Origin: an uncultured bacterium
GTDB lineage: Bacteria; Bacillota; Clostridia; Lachnospirales; Lachnospiraceae
Direction of reading: 5' to 3'
Assembly: GCA_947643595.1 (NCBI GenBank)
Contig: CANRWP010000025.1
Coordinates: 1 to 45,546, forward strand
Length of the DNA stretch: 45,546 nt
How positions within the stretch are numbered: position 1 is the first letter of the stretch; each line of letters opens with the position of its first letter. Below the pieces are notes generated by a model, which had not been told where the DNA came from, ran no database searches, and was given only the letters and a program-made list of their open reading frames with translations. The position numbers and the translations under genes were made by a program. Of the stretch, positions 1 to 7,884 are shown piece after piece.

Positions 1-83
1 GCGCGGCCGCAAGCGAAGAGTTGTCCAGCCAGTCACAGCTTATGAGGGGACTGGTTGAAAGGTTTAAGTTGAAAAAAGGATAA
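1..83 (+). CDS. Methyl-accepting chemotaxis protein, C-terminal end only (partial)
   Basis: The frame starting at base 3 is open to the TAA at 81-83 and encodes about 26 residues containing ASEELSSQSQ and ending LVERFKLKKG. This matches the usual C-terminal end of chemoreceptors, where a run like AASEELS-Q-L-LV-RF-L closes the cytoplasmic signalling hairpin. The rest lies outside the window, so ligand domain and membrane topology are unknown. The call rests on a short match; the orphan cheR at 40968 fits a chemotactic organism. Confidence 0.6.
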   Translation, partial: AAASEELSSQSQLMRGLVERFKLKKG

Positions 84-140
84 GGCAGGAAAAGGGCTTT
101 TGGTATATAATTATTTCAACAAAAATTTTCCGAGGAGAGA

Positions 141-1508
141 ATGATGATCAATTTTTTTGAAGTAGTAGAGACTAATGAGATGATAGATAAAGAGAATCTG
201 GACGTCCGTACGATCACGCTGGGCATCTGCCTTTTGGACTGTATCGACGCGGACCTGGAGAAATGTAAGGAAAAAATTTACCGGAAGATCAGGGAGAAGG
301 CGGGGAACCTGGTGCAGACGGGCGAGGAGATCTCCCGGGAGTTTGGCATTCCCATCGTCAATAAAAGAATTTCCCTCACTCCCATCGCGCTGGTGGGCGG
401 GGCCTGCTGTAAGACGCCTGCAGATTTTGTTTCCATTGCAAAGGTGTTGGATCAGGCGGCGCACGAGGTGGGCGTCAACTTTATCGGCGGTTATTCCGCG
501 CTGGTGGCAAAGGGGATGACAAAGGCGGACAGGTTATTGATGGAATCTATACCCGAGGCGCTCGCCTGTACGGAGCGGGTGTGCAGCAGCATCAATCTGG
601 GCTCCACCCGCACCGGGATCAATATGGATGCGGTGCGCATGATGGGAGGTATCATCAAAAGGGCGGCGGAATTGACAAGAGAGAGGGATTCCATGGGCTG
701 CACGAAGCTGGTGGTCTTCTGCAATGCGCCCGATGACAATCCCTTTATGGCGGGGGCTTTCCACGGCGTGACGGAGGCGGATGAGATCATCAATGTGGGC
801 GTAAGCGGCCCCGGCGTTGTGAAGACAGCGCTGGAAAAAGTGCGGGGCGAGAGTTTTGAGGTGCTCTGCGAGACGATCAAAAAGACCGCGTTCAAGGTGA
901 CGAGGGTGGGACAGCTTGTGGCAAAGGAGGCATCCAGACGGATGCAGGTGCCCTTCGGCATTGTGGATCTGTCGCTTGCACCGACGCCTGCCATCGGGGA
1001 TTCTGTGGCGGATATTCTCTGTGAGATCGGGCTGGAGAGAGTGGGAGCGCCTGGAACCACAGCGGCTCTCGCGCTGTTAAATGATCAGGTGAAAAAGGGC
1101 GGCGTCATGGCGTCCTCCTATGTGGGCGGGCTTTCCGGCGCGTTTATACCGGTCAGCGAGGATCAGGGGATGATCGATGCGGTACAGGCAGGAGCGCTCA
1201 CGCTGGAAAAATTGGAGGCGATGACCTGTGTGTGCTCGGTGGGGCTTGATATGATAGCGATCCCCGGCGACACGAAGGAGACGACGATCGCAGGGATCAT
1301 TGCGGATGAGATGGCGATCGGCATGGTGAACCAGAAAACCACGGCAGTCAGGATCATACCGGTGATCGGGAAAGGCGTGGGGGAGAACGTGGAATTTGGC
1401 GGCCTTCTTGGATATGCGCCGATCATGCCGGTCAATCCCTTCGGGTGTGAGAACTTTGTAGACAGAGGCGGCAGAATTCCTGCGCCGATCCACAGCTTTA
1501 AAAACTAA
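141..1508 (+). CDS. PFL family protein (UPF0210/DUF711)
   Basis: A 455-residue protein of the PFL/UPF0210 family, which is structurally related to glycyl-radical enzymes but has no established reaction. Family features are the N-terminal [11 protein letters not shown] stretch, Gly-rich segments such as [15 protein letters not shown], and the C-terminal GYAPIMPVN. Length is normal for the family (about 450). ATG codons lie at 141 and 144; AGGAG at 133-137 sits 3 bases before the first and 6 before the second, so 144 is equally or more likely. A TATAAT-like box at 106-111 precedes it without a good -35. A strong terminator follows, so it is probably monocistronic. The usual small ACT-domain partner is not seen immediately upstream. 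Confidence 0.9.
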   Translation: MMINFFEVVETNEMIDKENLDVRTITLGICLLDCIDADLEKCKEKIYRKIREKAGNLVQTGEEISREFGIPIVNKRISLTPIALVGGACCKTPADFVSIAKVLDQAAHEVGVNFIGGYSALVAKGMTKADRLLMESIPEALACTERVCSSINLGSTRTGINMDAVRMMGGIIKRAAELTRERDSMGCTKLVVFCNAPDDNPFMAGAFHGVTEADEIINVGVSGPGVVKTALEKVRGESFEVLCETIKKTAFKVTRVGQLVAKEASRRMQVPFGIVDLSLAPTPAIGDSVADILCEIGLERVGAPGTTAALALLNDQVKKGGVMASSYVGGLSGAFIPVSEDQGMIDAVQAGALTLEKLEAMTCVCSVGLDMIAIPGDTKETTIAGIIADEMAIGMVNQKTTAVRIIPVIGKGVGENVEFGGLLGYAPIMPVNPFGCENFVDRGGRIPAPIHSFKN

Positions 1509-1521
1509 ACTGCTGTTTGTG

Positions 1522-1569
1522 AAAAATTCTTCCTATTTTCTTTTATGAGATTGACAGGAAGAATTTTTT
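1522..1569 (+). terminator. Rho-independent terminator after the PFL gene
   Basis: A 13-base arm at 1522-1534 (ending TTCTTCCT) pairs perfectly with 1556-1568 (starting AGGAAGAA), and the right arm runs into a T tract. It lies 14 bases after the stop codon of the PFL gene. Confidence 0.85.
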
Positions 1570-1586
1570 ATGTTATCTTCAAATCG

Positions 1587-1614
1587 TAAGTAGTAAGTAG
1601 TAAGTAATAAGTGA
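1587..1614 (+). repeat. Four tandem heptamers (TAAGTAG-like)
   Basis: Units TAAGTAG, TAAGTAG, TAAGTAA and TAAGTGA occupy 1587-1593, 1594-1600, 1601-1607 and 1608-1614. Since 7 is not a multiple of 3, the block places stop codons in all three forward frames. It lies in the leader of the next gene, after the terminator. Confidence 0.85.
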
Positions 1615-1647
1615 CAAAAGGCTGGAATACAGCAGAAAGGGAAGAGT

Positions 1648-2571
1648 ATGAAAAAAGAATATACATTATCACAACAGTTTGCTCTGATCAGTCTGGACGG
1701 TCTCTCCTGCAATCATCGTTCGGCGGCAAAATATGCGGCGTTGAGGGGAATTGCGGCGGCAAAACTTTTGGAAGAGATTCTGCTTGGGAGGGAGGATATG
1801 CCTGCTGTGCAGGAGTTTCAGACAGAGTTGGAGGCGGGCATTGCAGCGATAAAAAACAGGAAAAAGAAGGAGATGGATGCGGTGGAAAGGGAGACGGCAG
1901 ATCTGCTGCTGGCCGATGGCGGAATAGAGATCGTGCCGGATCTGCTGGGGTGCGATATGAACTATTACACGGCAGGCATTTCAATGAAGTCATACCGCAG
2001 CGACAGAGAGGTATATCTGTCCATAGTGGAGAGCGTGCGCGCTGAAATTTTGGAGGAAGGGCCGATTACAATGGAGTGCGCCTGCCTTTTGTGGCTGATC
2101 AGGGAGAGCGGGTGCATCCATGATATCTGTTCCGTGAAAGAGCAGGAGAAGATTCAGGTGAGAATGACGGCTCTGTGCGGTGAGGAAGAATTGACGGATG
2201 CGGATTATATCGGTATGATATGGAGACAGGAGTTTCACAGGAGCGGAGAACATATGATAAAGTCATTTCTGAAAGGGAAGCGGGAATTGTTTAAAAACCC
2301 CTATCTGGAAGGCGTCAATCTGTTGTTTCCCTTTTTGGACAGACGGCAGGCGATCTTTGTGGACTTTGTAATATTTGGAACAACGGTGAAGGACAGACGG
2401 TGGGCGATGATGGAATTTCTCTCGGAGAGGGGACATTTTGTGGAAGAGACGAAAAACGGAAACGAGACACTTTTGCGGATAGATAATGCATATTATCGCG
2501 TGTGGCCTAAAACTGTGCGCAGCTACAAGATCCCGATACAGGGAGCGAGCCTGTTGCCGGTTTATTGGTAG
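1648..2571 (+). CDS. Conserved hypothetical protein, possibly GPP34-like
   Basis: A 307-residue soluble protein with no signal peptide or clear membrane segment. I do not recognise the family with certainty. The N-terminus (LSQQFALISLDG, then an Ala/Leu-rich helix and LLLADGGIEIVPDLLG) resembles the all-helical GPP34/Golgi-phosphoprotein-3-like proteins of bacteria; this is a weak inference from pattern. The C-terminal third is mixed and ends in an aromatic VYW. The start at 1648 follows GGAAGAG with normal spacing. It is 15 bases upstream of a small MerR-like gene, so the two are probably co-transcribed and may form a regulator/effector pair. Confidence 0.55.
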   Translation: MKKEYTLSQQFALISLDGLSCNHRSAAKYAALRGIAAAKLLEEILLGREDMPAVQEFQTELEAGIAAIKNRKKKEMDAVERETADLLLADGGIEIVPDLLGCDMNYYTAGISMKSYRSDREVYLSIVESVRAEILEEGPITMECACLLWLIRESGCIHDICSVKEQEKIQVRMTALCGEEELTDADYIGMIWRQEFHRSGEHMIKSFLKGKRELFKNPYLEGVNLLFPFLDRRQAIFVDFVIFGTTVKDRRWAMMEFLSERGHFVEETKNGNETLLRIDNAYYRVWPKTVRSYKIPIQGASLLPVYW

Positions 2572-2586
2572 AAAGAGAAGAAAATC

Positions 2587-2844
2587 ATGTCGAGACAAAG
2601 AACAATGGAGAAAATCCTTGCCTCCGAGTATGTGACGATCGGCGAGCTGGCGAGACTGACAGGCTGCAGATACAGTACACTGAAGTTCTATACGGAGGAG
2701 GGGATGCTGCCCTATGAGCAGGCTGAGGAGAATCTGACGAGAAGATACAGACAGGAGGAAAGTGTGGAGCGGGTGGCTTGGATCCGCGAAAAACGGGAGG
2801 AAGGAAGGACCGTACCGGAGATTAAAAAACTACTCACAGAATAA
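2587..2844 (+). CDS. Small MerR-type helix-turn-helix protein
   Basis: An 85-residue protein with a MerR-like winged helix: VTIGELARLTGCRYSTLKFYTEEGML matches the consensus of recognition helix and wing (IGELA...TG...TLRYYE..GLL). The second wing/helix region carries RRYRQEE and the C-terminus ends VPEIKKLL. It lacks the long coiled-coil dimerisation helix and any effector domain, so it is a minimal DNA-binding module about the size of excisionase-like MerR proteins. It follows the 307-residue gene by 15 bases. Its 3' end overlaps the convergent tmcAL gene by 11 bases. The Shine-Dalgarno is weak, and a start at 2605 is possible. Confidence 0.7.
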   Translation: MSRQRTMEKILASEYVTIGELARLTGCRYSTLKFYTEEGMLPYEQAEENLTRRYRQEESVERVAWIREKREEGRTVPEIKKLLTE

Positions 2845-4102
2845 CGATATTCTGAGCATATTCGCTTCCGGGAACCGTGCCGGGCAGTGCGGCACGGTAC
2901 AACTCGGAAGCTTTTATTGTCTGTTCAAGCTGGGCGAGGGCAGACGGAGACAGGGTTTTTGGCGCATCCGCCAGTTTGGAGACAAGAGGGATGGAGGAGT
3001 GCTTTTTGATCTCGGAGAGCAGGGGTTCTGCCTGCCTGCGAAAGCCCAGGATCCTGGCATAGAGGGCGAAGCCCTGTTCCCTCTCGGCGGCCACGGCGTC
3101 CTTTGTCAGGTGCAGCAGGATATGCAGGAGGCAGCGATGTATTCTGGCGGAGGTCAGGTTCTTTGCCTTCAGGGCGGCGCTTAGTTCTTCGATGGAAGAA
3201 CACCGCCGGAAGATGCCGGAAAGTCTCTCGGAAAGCTCAGGCGTTACATCCTGATATCGGGAGAGAGTTTTGGTGTCGGTATACTGCAGAGTATAGTACA
3301 GCGGCAAAAAGAGGGCGTCAAAGGTCAGGTATTGTCTCTGCCGCAGCGCTTCCAGATAGAGGGGCTGGCAGGCTTGCGGGACATAATTGTGCAACAGACC
3401 TTCCATTCTATCAGTACCGGGGGAGGATGAGAAGGCTTTTCTCAGTCCGGAAGCAGAGGCATATTCTGCACCCGGACTTACCGCTTCGTGGTAACCTGCT
3501 CCGAGACGCTTTACGGTGACAGGGATGATGGAAGAGCGCAGCTTATAAAGCGCTTTGCAGTATTCCGTGCCGAGGATATTGTTCGGACTCTCGAGGAGAG
3601 AGAGAAGAAACGTAATATTGCCCTCAGATGCATATTTTTCGGAATCATCCGGACAGAGAGATAACGCTTCATATCTGGCTCTCGGAAAGCTCATGCCCGC
3701 CTTCAGAAACTGCCGCAGGAGGCGCCGGTAGGTATCCGGCTCTTTCGAGAGGAACTTCCCGGCAGACCGAAAGGCATAAACATCCCCGCTTTCACTGCCG
3801 AAGCCCAGATGGGTGACGCACCCCAGACGATTAAGCAGAGAGACAGCGCCCTCCGCAAAATATTCCGCGCTCCCGGTGGAGACGGAGAGGGGCAGTTCCA
3901 GTACAAGATCCGCGCCGGATAAAAGGGCCGCCTTTGTCCGCAGGAATTTGGAAAAGAAGGCGGGTTCTCCGCGCTGTACGTAGTCTCCGCTCATCACCAC
4001 AATGCAGAATTTTGCTCCGCACTCTGAGCGCAGCTGCCGTATCAGATATTCATGTCCCGTATGAAGCGGATTGAATTCCGCTATAACGCCTGCTGTCTTC
4101 AT
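2834..4102 (-). CDS. tmcAL: tRNA(Met) cytidine acetate ligase (TmcAL/YlbM family)
   Basis: A cytoplasmic nucleotidyltransferase-fold enzyme that, in Bacillus, uses acetate and ATP to acetylate cytidine 34 of elongator tRNA-Met. The N-terminus AGVIAEFNPLHTGH contains the HxGH adenylylation motif at about residues 14-17. MSGDYVQRGEPA and ADLVLELP are family signatures. A longer frame opens at 4135, but GGAGG lies at 4112-4116 inside that extension, 11 bases before the ATG at 4102, and the family starts at MKTAGVIAEFNP, so 4102 was chosen (422 residues). It runs opposite to its upstream neighbour and its end overlaps the MerR-like gene by 11 bases. Confidence 0.93.
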   Translation of the reverse strand: MKTAGVIAEFNPLHTGHEYLIRQLRSECGAKFCIVVMSGDYVQRGEPAFFSKFLRTKAALLSGADLVLELPLSVSTGSAEYFAEGAVSLLNRLGCVTHLGFGSESGDVYAFRSAGKFLSKEPDTYRRLLRQFLKAGMSFPRARYEALSLCPDDSEKYASEGNITFLLSLLESPNNILGTEYCKALYKLRSSIIPVTVKRLGAGYHEAVSPGAEYASASGLRKAFSSSPGTDRMEGLLHNYVPQACQPLYLEALRQRQYLTFDALFLPLYYTLQYTDTKTLSRYQDVTPELSERLSGIFRRCSSIEELSAALKAKNLTSARIHRCLLHILLHLTKDAVAAEREQGFALYARILGFRRQAEPLLSEIKKHSSIPLVSKLADAPKTLSPSALAQLEQTIKASELYRAALPGTVPGSEYAQNIVIL

Positions 4103-4193
4103 AAAACTGCGTACCTCCACATGCTGGACACCCACTGTAAGCTTCTACGTTCCAGGTGGCCTCTGAAAGGCATTTTATCATGAAAAAGTGTTT

Positions 4194-5159
4194 TTATTCA
4201 ACTGTATACTGTATGATCTGTTCTACTGTCTGCTCGGAATGTCTTTTAAGGATGGAAGGATCGTCTGTATACTTTCCGGTCCGAAAATCGTAGATGAGGA
4301 TCTGGCGGGGCTTTTCCAGGGAGATCCATATTTCAAAATCTCTGCTCTCAAATTCGCCGTCTGTGATGAGCTGGTCGTTGAAGGTCCAGAAGGATGCATC
4401 TTCACCGACGATGGAATCGACGGAAAATCTGACGCCTTCCACTCCGTCTACAGATTCGATCCCGCCATTATACCATAATGGATCTTTATCCCGGCTCAGC
4501 TCAGGATAGTGTTCATATATTTCATTTTCCAGCTCATCCAGCAGGTCATAATGGTGATGCTTCCAGTTAAATATTTCCTGTCGGTCGTAATCCGGGCAGG
4601 CGAAATAGGCTTTCTTGCCTTTCATATCGGGAACGGATATCTTAAATTCTCTTTTTTCTGATTGAAAGGGCAGTGTTTCCGCTCCGTATACGAGAATGTT
4701 TACCTCGTTTTCGTTCTCCTCATCCGGTTTCCACACCACGCGGCTGACACGGCAGGAGGCAAGATCGATAGTGCCGTTTATTTCAAGGCAGGACGTCTCC
4801 TCGTTGTAGGAGAGCTCTGAGCGTAACTTATGGGTGGATAAGGGCTCGCCGATCAAAAAGATTTTCACGAAGAAGGACAAAATAAGAAAAAACAGCAGTC
4901 CGGTGACCGTTGTGACGGCGATCTTCAGCATTTTAGTGCACCGCCGTACTTTCTTAAAGCCGTCGAGTGCGATTTCCTCCTTTGTTTCTGTATCCGCGGG
5001 AAGTTCCTCCTTCATTTCCAGGTAAGCCTGATGGCAATTCCCGCATTCCTCCAGATGCTCTCTGACTGTCTCTGATCCCGTTTCGCTCAAAATACCGTCG
5101 ATATATCCTGGGAGCAGGTCTTTTATGATATTACAGGGAATATTGTTATTCATGTGCAT
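4194..5159 (-). CDS. Anti-sigma factor with N-terminal zinc finger and one membrane helix
   Basis: A 321-residue membrane protein that probably holds the adjacent ECF sigma factor inactive. Residues 35-42 (HLEECGNC) give H-x3-C-x2-C, the zinc-binding anti-sigma signature, in the cytoplasmic N-terminal part. A single membrane helix spans about residues 79-103, followed by a roughly 215-residue extracytoplasmic domain that I do not recognise and that may sense envelope stress. The start overlaps the sigma gene by 14 bases, which suggests translational coupling. ATGs lie at 5159 and 5153; the AGGAG upstream fits either. Signal and release mechanism cannot be read from sequence. Confidence 0.85.
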   Translation of the reverse strand: MHMNNNIPCNIIKDLLPGYIDGILSETGSETVREHLEECGNCHQAYLEMKEELPADTETKEEIALDGFKKVRRCTKMLKIAVTTVTGLLFFLILSFFVKIFLIGEPLSTHKLRSELSYNEETSCLEINGTIDLASCRVSRVVWKPDEENENEVNILVYGAETLPFQSEKREFKISVPDMKGKKAYFACPDYDRQEIFNWKHHHYDLLDELENEIYEHYPELSRDKDPLWYNGGIESVDGVEGVRFSVDSIVGEDASFWTFNDQLITDGEFESRDFEIWISLEKPRQILIYDFRTGKYTDDPSILKRHSEQTVEQIIQYTVE

Positions 5160-5655
5160 TCAACTCCTTTTTTATTTTCTGTTTTGCCCGATAGAAAACT
5201 GTTCTGCTCCAGTTTTCGCTCTTTCCTAAGATGGCGCCGATCTCGCGGAAGGAGAGTTCTCCTGTGATCCGGTACAGAACAACTTCCCGCTCTGCTTCCG
5301 GCAGATGGTGGATCGCCCTGTACAGCTCGATCCTGTTTTCCTGCTCCAGCGCGTTTGTCTCTCCCTCCGGAGCGGAAACGTCGAGAAGACAGTCTGTCAG
5401 CTCCACGGTCTCCACACGCTTCTTTTTGCGTAGCTCCTGATACAGCACGTGCTTTGCTATCTGGCAGAGCCATGTGGAGAGCTTGCAGGAGCCGTCGTAG
5501 CGGGAGATAGAGCTCACCGCCCGCAAAAATGTCTCCTGCATGAGTTCCTCGGACCAATCGGGATCATGCGTATGGGAGTACAGAAAGCGGTAGACCAGGC
5601 TCGCATACTCCTGATAGACAGAATCCATATCTGCATTTTGAGAGTTATCCCGCAC
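5146..5655 (-). CDS. ECF-type RNA polymerase sigma factor
   Basis: A 169-residue sigma-70 family protein with region 2 (LVYRFLYSHTHDPDWSEELMQETFLRA, the DxxxAEDLxQExF-like -10 recognition part) and region 4 (helix-turn-helix around LSFREIGAILGKSENW near the C-terminus). There is no region 1 or 3, which defines the ECF class. It starts with GTG at 5655; GGAGG precedes it by 7 bases and no ATG is better placed. It is co-transcribed with the anti-sigma gene, whose start it overlaps. An ECF-like promoter upstream (5718-5745) suggests autoregulation. Its other targets are not evident. Confidence 0.92.
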   Translation of the reverse strand: MRDNSQNADMDSVYQEYASLVYRFLYSHTHDPDWSEELMQETFLRAVSSISRYDGSCKLSTWLCQIAKHVLYQELRKKKRVETVELTDCLLDVSAPEGETNALEQENRIELYRAIHHLPEAEREVVLYRITGELSFREIGAILGKSENWSRTVFYRAKQKIKKELNAHE

Positions 5656-5717
5656 TTTTTCACCTCCTTCGCACTTCCCATTTCGGTTGACACGGGATTT
5701 TTTGTAGCTTACCTCTT

Positions 5718-5745
5718 ATATCGCAACATAAGGGGATTTGTTACA
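5718..5745 (-). promoter_or_regulatory. Candidate autoregulatory ECF promoter of the sigma/anti-sigma operon
   Basis: Read on the minus strand, TGTAAC (5745-5740) is followed after 16 bases by CGATAT (5723-5718). An AAC-containing -35 and a CGT/CGAT-type -10 are characteristic of ECF sigma factors of the SigW/SigX/SigV kind. It lies about 63 bases upstream of the GTG start. Confidence 0.5.
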
Positions 5746-5856
5746 ATAAAAAATGAATTTTATTGAAAAAATCCTGATTTCGTGGTAAGCTAAGCGCGGT
5801 AAATATGTGATACAGCTTTCCGGGAACGCGGAGAGTTATAAAATACAGGAGACATC

Positions 5857-6690
5857 ATGGGAAAGATACGGGACAGTCAGAAAAAGTGTGCGGTCATCAA
5901 CGATTTATCCGGTTTCGGCAGATGTTCCATCGCCGTGGAACTGCCGATTATTTCCGCCATGAAAATACAGTGCTGCTTTGTACCGACGGCAGTTTTTTCC
6001 AACCATACCGGTTTTCAGTCCTTTTATCTGGAGGATTTTACGGAGAGAATGCGTCCTTATATGAAGGAGTGGGAAAAGCTGGAACTGCATTTTCAGGGAA
6101 TCTGCAGCGGTTTTTTAGGTTCGCCTGAACAGATCGAAATTGTGGAGACATTTTTTAAAAATTTTAAGGACAAGGATACCGTGGTCGTTGTCGATCCCGT
6201 GATGGGAGATTACGGAAAGATGTATCCGACCTATTCCCTGGAAACCTGTCTGAAAATGCGGGAACTGATTCCGTGGGCGGACATCATCACGCCGAATTTG
6301 ACGGAAGCCTGTATTTTAGCCGGTATTCCCTATGAGGAAAAGTGGACCAGAAAGAGGCTTTTGTGGCTGGCGGAGAAGCTTTCGGCGATGGGACCGGAGA
6401 AAGTGGTGATCACCGGTATCATCCAGGGGGAATTTATCGCGAATTATTGTTATGAAAGGGACGGTGAGCCCCGGATCTTCCGAACGATCAAGGCCGGAAC
6501 GCAGAGGAGCGGGACAGGCGATATCTTCGCCTCTATTATCGCGGCGGACGCGGTGAACGGCGTGCCCTTTGAACAGTCGGTGAAAAAGGCGGGCAGATTT
6601 ATCAAGAAATGTATCCTGAAGTCGATCGAGATGGGGATTCCCCTCACGGACGGCGTTTGCTTTGAGGAATTTCTGCATACTTTAAAATGA
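5857..6690 (+). CDS. Pyridoxal/pyridoxamine kinase (PdxY/PdxK-like, ribokinase fold)
   Basis: A 277-residue cytoplasmic kinase predicted to phosphorylate B6 vitamers in PLP salvage. The N-terminus has AVINDLSGFGRCSI, the pyridoxal-kinase substrate loop; VVVDPVMGDYGKMY and ITPNLTEA are family signatures; and GTQRSGTGDIFASII near residue 220 holds the GTGD motif with the catalytic Asp. ThiD-like kinases share the fold, but the DPVMGDYGK...Y and ITPNLTEA pattern favours pyridoxal kinase. It begins a run of + strand genes; the next gene starts 16 bases later, so they are probably co-transcribed. Confidence 0.88.
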   Translation: MGKIRDSQKKCAVINDLSGFGRCSIAVELPIISAMKIQCCFVPTAVFSNHTGFQSFYLEDFTERMRPYMKEWEKLELHFQGICSGFLGSPEQIEIVETFFKNFKDKDTVVVVDPVMGDYGKMYPTYSLETCLKMRELIPWADIITPNLTEACILAGIPYEEKWTRKRLLWLAEKLSAMGPEKVVITGIIQGEFIANYCYERDGEPRIFRTIKAGTQRSGTGDIFASIIAADAVNGVPFEQSVKKAGRFIKKCILKSIEMGIPLTDGVCFEEFLHTLK

Positions 6691-6706
6691 TGGAGGAGAA
6701 CAGGAA

Positions 6707-7315
6707 ATGGCGATGGAAATTTTGTATGAGGTACACAATAATTTATATGTAAATCTGACGAATCGTTGCAGCTGCACCTGCACGTTCTGCCTGAGACAGG
6801 ATCGGGATAAGATGGGGAAATCAGGCAGCCTCTGGCTGGAACATGAGCCGACAGCGCAGGAGGCGATAAATGAATTTTCAAAATTTCACAGGGAAGATTA
6901 CAGTGAGGTGGTGTTCTGCGGTTTCGGTGAGCCCACGGAAGCTTTTGATGTGTTGAAGGAAGTGGCTGCTTTTGTGAAAAAGGAGTGGAAGTGCCCGGTC
7001 CGCATCAATACGAACGGGCAGGGTTCCCTGATCAACGGCAGGAATATCGCTCCGGAACTGGAGGGACTTATCGACACGGTCTCCATCAGCTTAAACCATC
7101 CGGATCCGGAGAAATATCAGGAGATCGTGCGCAGCAGATTCGGGGAGGAAGGTTACAGGGGGATGCTTGCCTTTGCGGGAGAATGTGTAAAATATGTGCC
7201 TCATGTAGTTATGACGACGGTGGACACGACGATCACAAAGGAGGAGGAGGAACGCTGTCGAAAGATATGTGAGGATCTGGGAGTCGTCTATCGGATCAGA
7301 GAGTGGGAAGCGTGA
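6707..7315 (+). CDS. Short radical SAM protein, TatD-associated type
   Basis: A 202-residue protein with the radical-SAM [4Fe-4S] motif C21-x3-C25-x2-C28 (NRCSCTCTFC), followed by the GFGEPT strand (GGEP-like, SAM binding) near residue 72 and INTNGQG near 103. It is far shorter than most radical SAM enzymes and covers only part of the barrel. The length, the N-terminal YVNLTNRC start and the extra Cys23 fit the family described as 'TatD-linked radical SAM', often encoded with or fused to a TatD nuclease. No tatD gene is in this window. The substrate is unknown. GGAGGA at 6692-6697 supports the start at 6707. Confidence 0.85.
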   Translation: MAMEILYEVHNNLYVNLTNRCSCTCTFCLRQDRDKMGKSGSLWLEHEPTAQEAINEFSKFHREDYSEVVFCGFGEPTEAFDVLKEVAAFVKKEWKCPVRINTNGQGSLINGRNIAPELEGLIDTVSISLNHPDPEKYQEIVRSRFGEEGYRGMLAFAGECVKYVPHVVMTTVDTTITKEEEERCRKICEDLGVVYRIREWEA

Positions 7316-7362
7316 GGGAATATCCGGATTAAGAGACAGACAGTGAATAACGGAGAGGAAGA

Positions 7363-7827
7363 ATGGAAGGACTACGGGAATTACTGCACAACGATATATT
7401 GATCGCAGGCGTTTTGAGCTGGTTTACGGCGCAGGTCATCAAAACGATTCTGTACGCGGTACTCAACAAAGAGATAGATTTTTCGAGGATGATCGGGGAT
7501 GGAGGAATGCCCAGCGCCCACTCGGCCACAGTGACAGCGGTGGCGGCTATGACCGGACTGACGGGCGGGTTCGGTTCTTCCCTCTTTGCGGTGGCCTGTA
7601 TCGTTGCGATCATTGTGATGCATGACGCCATGGGGGTGCGGCTGGAGACGGGAAAACAGGCAAAGATACTGAACGAGATGATAACGCTTCTGGAAGCCCT
7701 GGGACAGTCGAAACTGAGCATGGAGAAAAAGCTGAAAGAATTTGTCGGGCATACGCCGACCCAGGTGATGGCGGGAATGCTTCTGGGGATCGCCGTTGCG
7801 GCAATCTATTATTTTGTATTCTTGTAA
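7363..7827 (+). CDS. Divergent PAP2-family membrane protein (YuiD-like)
   Basis: A 154-residue integral membrane protein of the divergent PAP2 (acid phosphatase/vanadium-haloperoxidase related, DUF212) family. Visible landmarks are GDGGMPSAHSATVTAVA (the PSAHSA core holding the catalytic-type His) and HDAMGVR, with about four membrane helices including the C-terminal AGMLLGIAVAAIYYFVFL. The role in bacteria is not established; a lipid-linked phosphate substrate is plausible. Length is normal for the family. It lies 47 bases after the radical SAM gene; the promoter of the next gene overlaps its stop codon. Confidence 0.88.
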   Translation: MEGLRELLHNDILIAGVLSWFTAQVIKTILYAVLNKEIDFSRMIGDGGMPSAHSATVTAVAAMTGLTGGFGSSLFAVACIVAIIVMHDAMGVRLETGKQAKILNEMITLLEALGQSKLSMEKKLKEFVGHTPTQVMAGMLLGIAVAAIYYFVFL

Positions 7828-7850
7828 AAAAAACAAAAATATTTTATAAT
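7822..7850 (+). promoter_or_regulatory. Sigma-A type promoter upstream of the DUF1905/C39-like gene
   Basis: TTGTAA at 7822-7827 (overlapping the stop codon of the PAP2-like gene) and TATAAT at 7845-7850 are separated by 17 bases. The start codon at 7885 lies 34 bases downstream. Confidence 0.65.
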
Positions 7851-7884
7851 ATAAACCAATCTATAGAAGGGTATGGTATAACTT

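Noticed and set aside
2834-3519. Plus-strand frames within the tmcAL region (such as 2762-3184 and 3103-3519)
   Set aside because: They are opposite-strand shadows of tmcAL without domains or ribosome binding sites.
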